Shown here one piece after another: positions 35,353 to 46,132 of a stretch of DNA of 64,000 nucleotides. The position numbers were made by a program, and so were the translations under genes. Source of the DNA: Bombyx mori (lineage: Eukaryota; Arthropoda; Insecta; Lepidoptera; Bombycidae). The notes under the pieces were generated by a model. That model was given only the letters and a program-made list of their open reading frames with translations. It did no database searches and was not told the DNA's origin. The stretch is from assembly GCF_030269925.1 (NCBI RefSeq), contig NC_085128.1, positions 9,736,501 through 9,800,500 of the forward strand, written 5' to 3'. Position 1 is the first letter of the stretch, and each line of letters starts with the position of its first letter.

Positions 35353-36589
35353 CAACCTACATACAATTTGCCTATAAAAATCCTTAAGTCAAAGATGATG
35401 ATTTGTTAGCTTCGATCAATAATAGTTCTCTCTTTTACTATTGATCGAAGTTTGTTAGACTACAATTCAGTGAAACAAACGAATTCTTGAAGATATTTTT
35501 TGCAAAGAAATGTGACAGTAAATGTTCAACGCAATATATGTCTAAATATAAACATGAGTGAATGTATCGTGTTTGTACCCGAGCTGTCTGTCGGCCTCAG
35601 GAGGTATAAAAATCATCTAACATTATTTTCTAAGTAAATTGTTCAGTCGAGTTATTCTTGAACAGAACAATAGGTTATGACATAGAAATATCACTACAGT
35701 CACTAGAGTCTGGTAGGTACTTAGGACTGTTTAATGCGGTCTTACTTGTTTTGGTTCTGTTTCTCGAATAACTCTTATTTCCTAAGTATTAAGAACGGGA
35801 ATATTATTTGATGAGTGAAGACGATCGGTCGCTGTACGACAAAATCAATCTTTGTATTTATACTTGAGACTACATATGACAATGTAGGCGAAAACAGAGA
35901 AATATGATTTAATTTGAACCTTTTGACCTATACTCTTGTCCTGACAGATTTTTTAAGTAAATTACGTAGTAAAACTATCACATTAAATTTCTCATAGACG
36001 GTAATTATGTAAGCGTGATGTTGATGCTTTGTAATTGAATAAGGAAGTGATTCTGTTGGTTCCTTCGGGTTGATTAACTCGATACATAATGCAATTATGT
36101 TCTATGTTAGATATTGTTAGTTTTAACACAACTATCCGAAGACTTTGGTACGTGTTTCGTAAGATTGGAAAAGCGGGTTTATCTGATGGAATTTTCCTCG
36201 CCGGAAAACACAATGGAACGTGACTTTCGGGAAATACGACAAATCGCTATAGTTTTTAGCTCAAATAGGCTGTAGAAATGCCACTATGAACGTTAGAAGG
36301 ATCGCTCTTAGTTGAACACAAAAAAGAAAAATAAATTGTGTGAAGAAATATTTTGTTTGTTACGTATTACTCAAGCATTACGAGTACGAAACAATTAGTG
36401 AAAGAGAAATGTGAAGAGATGAAGTGTACAATTTCGTATCAAGATAGTCAGCTATTTTACTTAGCTACAATCAGTGGCTCAGTTTTGATGGTAGGTTAAA
36501 AAAAAGAGTGAAATTATGCTTCATTGTACACTAAGATATATCAGCTTACAGATTTTTTCCACTGTCCACAATGAATGATTGAATGAGGT
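35353..36589. other. Unassigned AT-rich DNA
   Basis: Nothing recognised apart from a perfect local hairpin near 35408-35451 (ATAATAGT / ACTATTGATCGAAG with its complement TTCGATCAATAATAGT). Confidence 0.4.
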
Positions 36590-36653
36590 AGTAGGTAACC
36601 ATTTAACACCAGGTGGGCTGTGAGCTCGTCCACCCACATAGTAACAAAAAAAA
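36590..36653 (+). mobile_element. Bm1 3' end fragment
   Basis: Only AACCATTTAACACCAGGTGG through CGTCCACCC plus an A run remain. Confidence 0.7.
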
Positions 36654-36923
36654 AGTATAATAAGAATAGTATTTTTTTTTTCATTTTACTCAATAAATAT
36701 AAACAAATACAACAATATACTATTAGGTTAATTAGTACCTAGTTAAATTCCAACGTGACCGATTCTAATTAATAAGTATTGACTTAAATTATATTGTGTT
36801 AGGAGCAAGAGATCTTTTGTGAGATTTGACTATATGATGTCCGCCTCTGCGTATACTTCCGTGGGTGTTGTAACAGTTGATTAAGAGATTCACCGTAAAA
36901 TGGGCAGCAGCGTTCTCACAGTA

Positions 36924-37175
36924 TTTTTTATTGCTACGATGAATGAATGAGCTCACGGCCCACTTAATGTTAAATAGTCATCGGAGTCCATAGACATCTA
37001 TCTCGTTAATACCGCCAACCAACTTGAGACATGGGTTTTAAGTCTTAGTTATTTTTACAGTACAACGGTTGGAATGGGACTTCAAACCGAAACGCATTGC
37101 TTCACGGTAGAAATAGGCTGGATATTGGATGGTGGAACCTACCCGTGCGGGCTCACAAAACGCCATACCACCAGT
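36924..37175 (-). mobile_element. Bm1-type SINE, old, 5'-truncated
   Basis: T run, ATTGCTACGATGAATGAATG, then a diverged Bm1 body ending at ATACCACCAGTAAAG, again at the recurrent truncation point. Confidence 0.75.
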
Positions 37176-37262
37176 AAAGTATAAAACCATTATTGCGCTA
37201 AGCTTTATTTATTTAACCCAATAAGCTTCGACTGCTTAGTGGATGGGCTTTATCTTTGGCCA

Positions 37263-37670
37263 CTTTTTTTTTCTACCTATGCTGACAGCCTTAAGAGGCT
37301 ATATCAGCTCCTCCTTGACGTGTAGGTGAGCTCATGGGGCTCAAACCGGGTGTGTTTCTAATACTGGCCCTAGCAAGAGCATTGCTTCGCAGAATCTACA
37401 ACCGGATCGAAAACGCAACTTACTGAGAAGATTCGGCGAGAAACTCAGTGGGCTGTGTCTATGGGTACATTCACTCGTCGAGCCCTTCGTCGCAAGCGAC
37501 GAGTTCGACCAGGACGGTGAACGGACGGGTGCTTGTGGTACCTAAATGCACCGTTAATGGATCGGGAGGATCCGTAATGTGGCCACGGAGTCACACATAT
37601 GTGCCTACATATATAGCGCTCCCCCTAGTAGCAGGAATTTCATAGGAGGTTCGGGTCCCGGCCCGAAAAA
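37263..37670 (+). mobile_element. LINE 3' tail, Jockey-like, longest copy of its family
   Basis: It contains GGTGAGCTCATGGGGCTCAA, CCCTAGCAAGAGCATTGCTT, GAGAAGATTCGGCGAGAAAC and CACCGTTAATGGATCGGGAG. Pieces recur at 18170, 30845, 51610 and 55965. The GAGAAGATCCGGCGAG element is also shared with the BMC1-like 3' UTR. No coding part remains. Confidence 0.65.
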
Positions 37671-37821
37671 AAAGTATTCCGTTCTATTTTCCAGTAAAAC
37701 AATCCTGCCTTCCGAATGCAAGGATAGCAGCTATACAATACAGTTCAGACTTCCACCTCAAGTGTGTGTAGGTACTGGAGTATCGTGAGCTTGTTGTATA
37801 CCCGTCAACAGAATAAAAAAA
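37671..37821. other. Unassigned DNA
   Basis: Short stretch between two repeats. Confidence 0.4.
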
Positions 37822-38226
37822 GTGTGTGTGTCCGCTCCGACGCACGACTGGAGTTTACTGGATATAAAAAATTAAACGAAACAATACGAGAAATAGTTCT
37901 ATATTACGACAACACGATACACTACAGATTATTAACAAATTAACGAGACACAAAACAAACGACTAACAAATATATGAAAATACAATAATGAGAGAAACGC
38001 GCGATCAGTACGAGGCTTTGTGGCGGACTGCCGGCGCAGCAGCCCGGCGTCACCTGCGATAACGCGGCCGCGCGTTGGCTCCTGATTGGCGCGCGCACGC
38101 ATCACGCAATCAGGAGCCAATCAGGCGCATAACGCATTTCGTGTGACATGCTAGTACGATTTTGGTCCCCATAATTTTCATACCCCGGGCCTATATATGT
38201 AAATCGATTCTAAAGGAGTAAACTCC
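37822..38226. repeat. 405-bp GC-cored repeat, copy A
   Basis: The unit starts GTGTGTGTGTCCGCTCC after an A run and ends TAAAGGAGTAAACTCC. A 10-bp inverted pair (GGAGTTTACT at 37850-37859, AGTAAACTCC at 38217-38226) and a perfect 14-bp hairpin (38075-38088 and 38107-38120) are embedded. The GC-rich core (GCCGGCGCAGCAGCCCGG, CGCGGCCGCGCG) contrasts with AT-rich flanks. Copy B at offset +4100 is collinear without gaps and shows only about two differences by eye. Both flanks are A-rich. The family is unrecognised; no transposase is encoded. Confidence 0.85.
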
Positions 38227-39389
38227 AAAAATATTTTGATCAACTATTCTTGCTTACGATCCCTAACAGAAATAAGTGCATGATGCATGATAATCGTATA
38301 ACATTAGTCTGTTACTCGTCACTTGAAACTCTGTAATCAATCACATCGTATAACACGAAATAGTAATGCAAACTTAGATTTACAGGTAATTACTTATATT
38401 ATATCTGATTGGTATCATCGCGAAACGTAAGTATTCTAGAGCGTCGTATCTTAAGTACCATTCGCGTTCAAGTGACAGATATCGAGCACTGTATTAAAGG
38501 AAGCTTTATTACAACCTCAAAAAATAATTAAATATGAAATTTCGAAAAGGGCACATGTCGCATATTCTGTCAAATACGTTTTTTCATATACATGTAGTTT
38601 TGAGGCTTACCTACACCCATTTTATAATAATTCTAGTAATTTTCAATTGCTAATTAACACTAAAATATAACTTAAAAGTTAATATTTTAAATTTTACACT
38701 GCTTTAGAAAGTAATCAGTTTTTTTCATTTCCTGAACATTTTACATTTTCAGAGATGTGTCCTTTTCGAAATTGCATATTCAATTAATAGAAATTGTCGC
38801 TTAAAATGGATTCACAAACGTTCTTCCCGAAAGTTCATAAATTGCTGTTCGTGCATTTTAATAACAACATCATTATGTACTTCCGCAGGAAAAGCTAAAT
38901 GGCTTTTAAGGTTTCACGGACGACGAAATTCCCTCCGGTATTTTTATTGTGTGAATAGTAAATTAAAATCGCATTTGATGTATTATTTCCTTCCCTGTAG
39001 AGGAATTCGTTTTACAAAAAAAAAAAAAATTGGAGAAGTGTAGAGTTTTAGCGCGCGTAAACTGAAAATTTTGTCTGCGCTATCAAAGATGTTTGTTTGT
39101 AATAATAAGATAATATTTTGATTGTATTTAATTATTTTCGTTTAATTAATTATTTTCGAATTAATTTAATTTCGTGATTGTAATTAATGTTATTTATTGT
39201 CCTGAAAGTTTTACGATTTGTAATTGTTGTCAAATATGATGCAAGAGTTTCAATTTCAACATTAACAAAACACATTATTAATTACACGATACTCATATGC
39301 GATATATACTTTAAGGACACTCTATATGATTGTAATTACATGGGTATAGTATATTGAAAAATTATCATAAGATATTTTTTCAATATTAG
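38227..39389. other. Unassigned AT-rich DNA
   Basis: No repeat or gene recognised. Confidence 0.4.
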
Positions 39390-39579
39390 CGCGTTGGTCA
39401 CTGAAGAACGTTCTTATCGTAACTCTGACACCGTCAAATCAATAAAAGAAGATACTGTGCTCCATATCGATGCTATGAACTTCACCTCCAAGTGTCCGTA
39501 CTTAGTTAAGGAAGAACTATTGCATGAATACAGAAAATTACCTTGGGTCTCACTTCATCTACTGAACCAGGAACACTAG
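39390..39579 (+). CDS. Possible last coding exon (unrecognised gene)
   Basis: After a candidate acceptor (TTTTTTCAATATTAG, AG at 39388-39389) the frame is open for 62 codons to TAG at 39577-39579. It reads TVKSIKEDTVLHIDAMNFTS, then a stretch with KCPYLVKEELLHEYRKLPW, and ends in NQEH. Composition and third-base use look more coding-like than the surroundings, and it is not part of any repeat found here. I do not recognise the product, see no clear poly(A) signal nearby and cannot link it to other exons. Confidence 0.33.
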
Positions 39580-39910
39580 ACGATCCTACAATGGTCGTAT
39601 AAGAATAGGGTTCCGTAATGGCAACCAGCTTTTCTTAGTAAACAAAGAGCATTTAAATCTATTCACTTGTTGCTCAAGAAAACAATGAATTGAACGATGA
39701 GGTCTTTGTGCGGGCCATTAACGTGTTTTCGTTAGGCCGATTCGGGACGTAAATTGATTAGTACAAATTATTATTCGTGACGCGTCTAAACGTTCAGTTT
39801 AAGTCGGTAGTGTTAATTTTTAGCGCGCTTTTAATTCTTACAGAGATTATAGTAATACTCGAACTACGGTAAGTAGATTATATTATAATAAGAGTCATAA
39901 AATGGTTTTT

Positions 39911-40350
39911 TTTTGGAACGAACTTCCTTATGGAACGTTGTGGAGGGGTACCCTTACCGGGAAAAAACGTCCGTAACGTAAGATTTTTATTATTTATGTA
40001 TAGTCTTAGTATTATGGCTATACGGTGTCTAATATATAGTCTACGTGATGACGGTTATTATTATTATTCATATAAATAAATAGCTGTTTCTTTGTATATT
40101 ATTATTATATATTTTTTATAAATCATTGTGAATAAAATAAAGTTGATAACTTTGTAAAGTAGTTTTTTATTTATTTTTATCAATAAAAAAATCATAATAA
40201 AAATGTATGTATATACGAATAATTATTTTCTTTATACCTCAAATAGAACTTAAAATTAATATTTTTATAATAAGGAACTTCATTCCTATTCGGTGTCCCA
40301 CGACACTACACATCTTTTCGGAAGATCTTTTCGGACACACATCTTTTCGG
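39911..40350. repeat. Interspersed element with GGAACGAACTTCC ends, copy 2
   Basis: It starts TTTGGAACGAACTTCCTTAT near 39912 and ends ATAAGGAACTTCATTCC near 40270-40286. The interior matches 21130-21430 but lacks the left-hand 250 bp of that copy. CATCTTTTCGGA occurs three times just outside at 40310-40355. Confidence 0.6.
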
Positions 40351-40680
40351 ACATTACATTCATTAACAATAACATTTCATATAGAATAAAAAAAAAACTA
40401 ATGTTATGTAAAGTTATGTTAGTACTTAGGTATGTAGCTCACGGTGGCGTAGGTTGATCTTACTGAACTTCTGCTGGAAATGAAACATGACTTTATAGAT
40501 GTAGTTTCACAGACGACATGGTGTGTATTGATTAACGATAGACCATAGACCATATTTTGAACGCTGCCGTATATTTTCATACGCGTGTGCTGTACCAATC
40601 TGGTATTCGGAGGCTATCAGAGGCGATAAGCATCACACGCCGCTACTCAAGCAAGTCAAGAAGTCGAAGTAGTAGTCTTA

Positions 40681-40927
40681 CTGGTGGTAGGACGTGTTGT
40701 GAGTCCGCGCGGGTAGGTACCACCGCCCTGCCTATTTCTGCGGTGAAGCAGTAATGCGTTTCGGTTCGAAGGGTAGGGCAGCCGCTGGAACTATACTGAT
40801 ATCTTAGAACTTATATCTCAAGGTGGGTGGCGCATTTACGTTGTAGACGTCTATGGGTCCTAGTAACCATTTAACATCAGGTGGGCTGTGAGCTCGTCCA
40901 CCAAATCTAAGCAATAAATAAAAAAGT
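40681..40927 (+). mobile_element. Bm1-type SINE, 5'-truncated
   Basis: It begins ACTGGTGGTAGGACG directly at the recurrent truncation point and ends AATCTAAGCAATAAATAAAA. Confidence 0.88.
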
Positions 40928-40978
40928 ATCAACTATATTATCCAGCTGCTGTCCTCCCTTAATATAAGATCTGCATGA

Positions 40979-41285
40979 TTGCTTCTTCATAGAAATAAAC
41001 ACGGTGGTGTTTTTTATCTGTGCGATCTTAAAAATCGTACTACCACCAGTAATAACGTAATTTATGAACTATGGTTTTTTATTACTCCTTCATCGTATAG
41101 TAGTTCACGAAATCAAGCTAAGTACGTATATCCTGGGAGATTTGGAGACAGGCATAATCGCATCGCTCGCTACAAATATACCGAGCCCTTTTCGCCTTTA
41201 TCTTTAAGTCACGATGACTTTAAATTTATTGGAAAAAGAATTATCTTCCTCTTCAAACCGCAACCCATGACAGCTTCCCGTTAAA
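40979..41285 (-). mobile_element. Very old Bm1, rearranged
   Basis: CTACCACCAGTAATAACG, ATTACTCCTTCATCGTA and a decayed head at 41190-41216 (AAGTCACGATGACTT) follow Bm1 order on the minus strand. The CAAACCGCAACCCATGACAG block at 41255-41275 is out of place, to the right of the head. Confidence 0.5.
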
Positions 41286-41445
41286 AATAGTTGGAATAGT
41301 GCTATTCAACTTTATGGATTAAGAACAATTGTCACTTAAGGTAAAACCTTTAGGTTCCTAACCTTGTTGCAGACATCAACTAAACTACATGAGTTGACGC
41401 GTCTGTGGTATTAGCTACTAGACCGCAATTATCAGATACTAGCGA

Positions 41446-41697
41446 CCCACCCTCGCTTCGCTTCGGAAACATTAAATTTTATTACTGATAGGCGAAGCCC
41501 GCCATGTTGCGCACGGTACGACAATAACTCCGGGTGACGCCGCGGGGCGAAGCTAGTCTTAAAAAGGTAGCCTAAGTTACTCCTTATATCATCAGCTACC
41601 TATTAGTGAAAGTATCATCAAAATCGGTCCAGCCGTTCCAGAGATTAGCCGGAATAAATAAACAGACAAACAAAAAATGCTATTTTGGTGTATGTAC
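41446..41697 (+). mobile_element. Lepidopteran repeat with CGACCCACCCTCGCTTCG start
   Basis: The block runs from ACTAGCGACCCACCC to an A/C-rich end (AAACAGACAAACAAAAA) and includes AAATCGGTCCAGCCGTTCC. A related copy is split at 41866-42480. These are familiar as non-coding ends of a common lepidopteran element; I cannot name the autonomous partner. Confidence 0.45.
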
Positions 41698-41738
41698 CGT
41701 ATTAAGTAAGTATATATATATATATATTCATATTCATG

Positions 41739-41795
41739 TTTTTTTTTTATTGCTTAGATGTGTGGACGAGCTCACAGCCCACCTGATGTTAAGGG
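41739..41795 (-). mobile_element. Bm1 3' end fragment
   Basis: T run, ATTGCTTAGATGTGTGGACG to CACCTGATGTTAAGG; the rest is missing. A TA dinucleotide run lies just to the left (41711-41727). Confidence 0.75.
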
Positions 41796-41857
41796 TAGTA
41801 AAAAGCGGTTATTTCGATACTACAAACAGACACTCTAATTTTCTTTATATGTATAGA

Positions 41858-42480
41858 CTAGCGACCCGCCCTCGCTTCGCTTCGGAAACATTAAAACACA
41901 CATGAAACAAAAAAAAAAAAAGTGTGTGTGTCCGCTCCGACGCACGACTGGAGTTTACTGGATATAAAAAATTAAACGAAACAATACGAGAAATAGTTCT
42001 ATATTACGACAACACGATACACTACAGATTATTAACAAATTAACGAGACACAAAACAAACGACTAACAAATATATGAAAATACAATAATGAGAGAAACGC
42101 GCGATCAGTACGAGGCTTTGTGGCGGACTGCCGGCGCAGCAGCCCGGCGTCACCTGCGATAACGCGGCCGCGCGTTGGCTCCTGATTGGCGCGCGCACGC
42201 ATCACGCAATCAGGAGCCAATCAGGCGCATAACGCATTTCGTGTGACATGCTAGTACGATTTTGGTCCCCATAATTTTCATACCCCGGGCCTATATATGT
42301 AAATAGATTCTAAAGGAGTAAACTCAAAAAAAAAAAAGTAGCCTATGTTCATCAGGGACAATGTCGGCTTCTAATGGAAAAAGAATTTTTCAAATCGGTC
42401 CGGTAGTTTCGGAGCCTATTCGAAACAAACAAACAAACAAATCTTTTCTCTTTATAATATTAGTATAGATATAGATTATA
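41858..42480 (+). mobile_element. Lepidopteran CGACCCGCC repeat split by 405-bp repeat copy B
   Basis: The left part (CTAGCGACCCGCCCTCGC to AAACATTAAAACACAC) and the right part from 42336 (GTAGCCTATGTTCATC, AAATCGGTCCGGTAGTTTCG, ATATTAGTATAGAT) belong to one element. The 405-bp unit at 41922-42325 separates them, so that unit moved in later. Confidence 0.55.
41922..42325. repeat. 405-bp GC-cored repeat, copy B
   Basis: Collinear with copy A at a constant offset of 4100. Visible differences are AAATAGATTC for AAATCGATTC and the last base. The 14-bp hairpin is at 42175-42188 and 42207-42220. The intact TGCCG at 42129-42133 is the unoccupied form of the Transib target in copy C. Confidence 0.85.
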
Positions 42481-43180
42481 TACAAAAATAGCCATTATAA
42501 GCCTCTAAAAGTACGCGGCAGTAGGAGAAAGTAGATAGCACCATTTCTTTATTATGTTATCTTTGTTTAACTCGGAAGCGTAGCGAGTAAGACGCGTCGG
42601 TTGCGATACGTCACGCTCCATTATCCCATCGCGCAGACTCAGGAAGTTATTACGAGTAATGTAGTGGCAGGACGCGCTTTTTGTTCTACGGACAAAAGAA
42701 CATGATAACTCCAAGCGGACAAACAAGCGCCTCGCGACGGCTGCACTGCTACAAGCGCTCATTAAAATATGAGCATAATATGTACTGGTACGTACTGCTA
42801 TCCACGAAACACGCTTGTGTATTGTTTTCATTGAATTTTTTTCCCAATGTATATGTGGCTTTATGTGTGGCCTTCCAATGTATATATGCCATTTGTGGCC
42901 TTATTTTATCATTGCTGCTGTATAATAGGCACTGTACCGAGAGACTGTTGGACCCGTTTCAAATCAAAATGAAGTAAGAGACTCTTCATTTAAAAGAAAT
43001 TGAGAGCCTTATTTTTACTAAGTTCTCATCATTTATAACAGACGCTTTATTTATTTATTACATTAATAGAATAGAGATAGCGTAATTTTCAAGTTAATAA
43101 CAAGAATAGAAGCCGAGAGCAAGAATGTTTTTGTATGCCATATAGCAAGCACATTATGGTTAATAAAAGTACAAAAAAAA
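42481..43180. other. Unassigned DNA
   Basis: The stretch 42565-42800 is GC-richer with open frames on both strands but no family I recognise; it may be another decayed repeat. Confidence 0.4.
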
Positions 43181-43391
43181 GTGTGTGTGTCCGCTCCGAC
43201 GCACGACTGGAGTTTACTGGATATAAATAAAAAATTAAACGAAACAATACGAGAAATAGTTCTATATTACGACAACACGATACACTACAGATTATTAACA
43301 AATTAACGAGACACAAAACAAACGACTAACAAATATATGAAAATACAATAATGAGAGAAACGCGCGATCAGTACGAGGCTTTGTGGCGGAC

Positions 43392-43396
43392 TGCCG
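43392..43396. repeat. Left target-site duplication of the Transib (TGCCG)
   Basis: Five bases immediately before CACAGTG. They recur after the right terminus at 46621-46625, and occur once in the unoccupied copies at 38029-38033 and 42129-42133. GC-rich 5-bp duplications are usual for Transib and RAG-like transposons. Confidence 0.85.
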
Positions 43397-43884
43397 CACA
43401 GTGGGTCGATACTGTGATTTTAGTGACTTAGGGACCAACTTTGTTTTTTTATATTTTTTTTTATGTAGATAGATAGAGCTCGTTAATCTCAATAATAATT
43501 GTTTTGGGCAAAAATTACAAAAACTTTATAGTTTAGTCAGAAAAATGTGTTTTGTGATTTTTTTGTATGGAGCGGGTCACATTAAATTAAATTCCTGCTA
43601 AGTACCGAGAGGTCCCGCTTTGAAACTATATTTTCCTTATACCTTGTCTAGTCTACTATCATTTGATGCTATAAACATGTGCATAAAGTTGCAACTCTGC
43701 CAAATAAATGGATCGAAAAAAATTAATAAATACATAGAATAAAAACCTTTATATTTTTTTTCGTAAATGCTTTTAAGTTAAATTTGATATGGATTAGTAA
43801 GTAAAAGCACGTAATGATACCCATAATTACATAATACCTAACAACAATACATTTAGTAGGTCTCTAATTAAGCAATCTCTCTAA
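43397..43884 (+). repeat. Left terminal inverted repeat of the Transib
   Basis: It runs from CACAGTGGGTCGATACTGTG to CAATCTCTCTAA and matches the right arm throughout with scattered single-base changes (for example CGAGAGGTCCCGC against CGCGAGGTCCTGC). A small palindrome, CACAG...CTGTG, sits at the very end. Confidence 0.88.
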
Positions 43885-44115
43885 TTATTAAGATAGTTAA
43901 CGTTATTTAATGAGGATAATTAGTTAAGTAGCCATTACTGGGTAGTAGAAAATATAGTAAACATTTGTTTGTCTCTGGAAGTATAAAGTGACCATGTTTA
44001 TTATATACTAACTAGTGTTCGTTTATTCGTACTACTACTAACATCTCGTGATTGTCGTTGTGATCTTGCTGTTTCCGTTATAATTGATAATTTTGTTAAC
44101 AATTTAGGATTATTT

Positions 44116-46115
44116 ATGATTTTAAGAGAGCAACTACAGTCGCTGTCTGATAATAAAAAACTCTTTCAATTCCTACAAAATCAAATAAACGTGACCGAAG
44201 AGAAAAATGTTGAGCTCCAAAAATTCAGTACGCAATTTTGTTCAAATATAAGTGCAATATGGAAACGAAGTAGTCGCATGTTAGCACAGTTTATAAGAAA
44301 AAAATGTGATTGGTTAGAATGTGCAATAAACTGGCCCGAAGGAATGATACCTGAAGCTATCAACACTGCACATGAAAGGCTCGAGATTTCTAATACTGAA
44401 GATGTTGAAAATGTACCACCCTCAAATGTACTACAGAAGCCTCGACATCTATTTTTGCACCTCGAAAACCTTTTGACGAATTGGGATCCAGGCAAAAACG
44501 AAGACGCATTGAACAAATTTACCAATCGCTTTCGTTATCCCCGGATGAAATGAAAGCTACTACAATTGCTAGTTTGAGAAACACTAGAAATGAAGATGTA
44601 GGAGAAATAATGAACCACTTGTCAAATCACCCCGAAGATCTAGAAAAAGTTAATGAGTATTTAATTACAAGTAAAGTGAAAAGTAGTACATATTCTCCCG
44701 ATAAGGCAATATTAGTTTCACTTAAATTAAGTGGCAGTATATAAACCTAAGAGAAGCAGCAAGTGAAAATGGGTCTGATTTATACCCTTCTTAATATAAA
44801 ATTAAGCAAGAAAAGACCAAATGTTATCCAGGGAAAGACGAGGTAATTATTACTGAAGAAGGAGCTGCTATTAAAATGCAAGCATTACTAAACTTGGCGC
44901 TATATAGGCTTTTAGATGTGATTACTTCGGATTTGGACTCTGCAAGAAAGCTACTGCTTATAAGCAAATAGGCTTTGATAGAGCCCCAGGTCAAAGTAAT
45001 TATAAACAAAAAACTGAAACAGAGTTTGATGATTCATCTATTTTCATGGTCAGTCTAGTTCCTATAAGGCTTCAGAAATTTGATGGAACAATTGTTTGGG
45101 AAAACGACCTCATCAACTTTTTATTGCCGTCCAATAATGTTTAAATTTACAAAAGAAACGCAGTCAACAGTGACAATTATAAAAGCTAGTATAACAGAAG
45201 AAATAGAAAGATTTCAGCCATCAAAAATCAAACAAGTTGAAGTTAAGCATCAATTGCACATGATGATGATAGACGGCAAAATAACCTCATATTTTTCAGA
45301 AACATTTTCTGCTGTCTGTGATATTTGCAAAGCAAAACCGTCAGAGTTTTTTGGAGTGACTTGCTTATCAAAGAGAAAATAATGAAGAAATATTCCAGTA
45401 TGGAATGCCATCTTTACATGCCTGGATAAGATGCATGGAGTGCTTACTTCATATCGGTAAATATAATTTTATTACTTAACAATTTTTTCATCGTATGTAG
45501 TTTCCTGTGAGATTATTTTTTATATGACACTTTTTTGTTTGCGTCTTATCGTTTGGACTTCAAGAAATGGGGTTGCAAGGGGGGATGTCAAAGAAAAAAT
45601 ATCAATCAGGAAGAGCGCTATACAGCAAGCGTTTAAAAAGGAATGCGGTTTACTTATAGATGTTGTCAAGCAAGGAGTAGGAACAACCAATGATGGCAAT
45701 ACTGCCAGAAGATTTTTCAGGGATGCAGAAGAAACAGCCCGCATAACAGGAATACGTAAAGATTTAATAGAGAGGCTTCACGTGATTCTTCACTCTGTTG
45801 CATCTGGAGAGCGCGTTTCCAATTTTTCGGAATTTTTTAGATATACTGCAGAATTGTATGTTAATGTATATCCCTGGTATTATATATGCCTTCCAGTATC
45901 CATAAATTGTTGGCACATGGCAGTGATATATAATAATGAAGAACTTTGGTGCCATTCATATAGGTAAACTCTCGGAAGAGGCAGCGGAAGCTCGCAATAA
46001 AGATTTTCGGAAATATACAGAGAGATGTTATTCAAGAATGAGAAATAGAACGTCGACTAATGAGGATATTTTACACAATCTTCTTTCGTCTTCTGACCCA
46101 AAGATCGAAAGGTGA
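44116..46115 (+). pseudogene. RAG1-like Transib transposase, multiply frameshifted
   Basis: Starting at ATG 44116 (MILREQLQSLSDNKK), the protein must be followed across about nine frame changes and a stop at 44792-44794. Landmarks in order: KPFDELGSRQKRRR (about 44465-44505); first catalytic Asp in GFDRAPGQSNYKQ (codon 44977); second Asp in MMMIDGKI (codon 45272), followed 15 residues later by CDIC (Cys codons 45317 and 45326); GTTNDGNTARRFF (about 45685-45720); a histidine pair in HKLLAHG (codons 45901 and 45916); and the catalytic Glu in LSEEAAEARNK (codon 45987). The end is SSSDPKIER and stop at 46113. Mouse RAG1 has the same order: D600, D708 before CTLC, HKTLAH (H937, H942) and E962 in ESGNK. 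One frame change near 45461-45545 could instead be an intron, but no AG acceptor fits. The enzyme would cut and join DNA at the CACAGTG ends; this copy cannot make it. Confidence 0.82.
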
Positions 46116-46132
46116 AACAAAATATATAATAT

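Noticed and set aside
37932..38120. Identical 62-codon open frames on the minus strand at 37932-38120 and 42032-42220
   Set aside because: The identity is due to the repeated 405-bp unit; there is no family match, and the frame is lost in copy C.
43420..43450. A recombination-signal nonamer at 12 or 23 bases from the CACAGTG heptamer
   Set aside because: No ACAAAAACC-like motif at either spacing; the similarity is limited to the heptamer.
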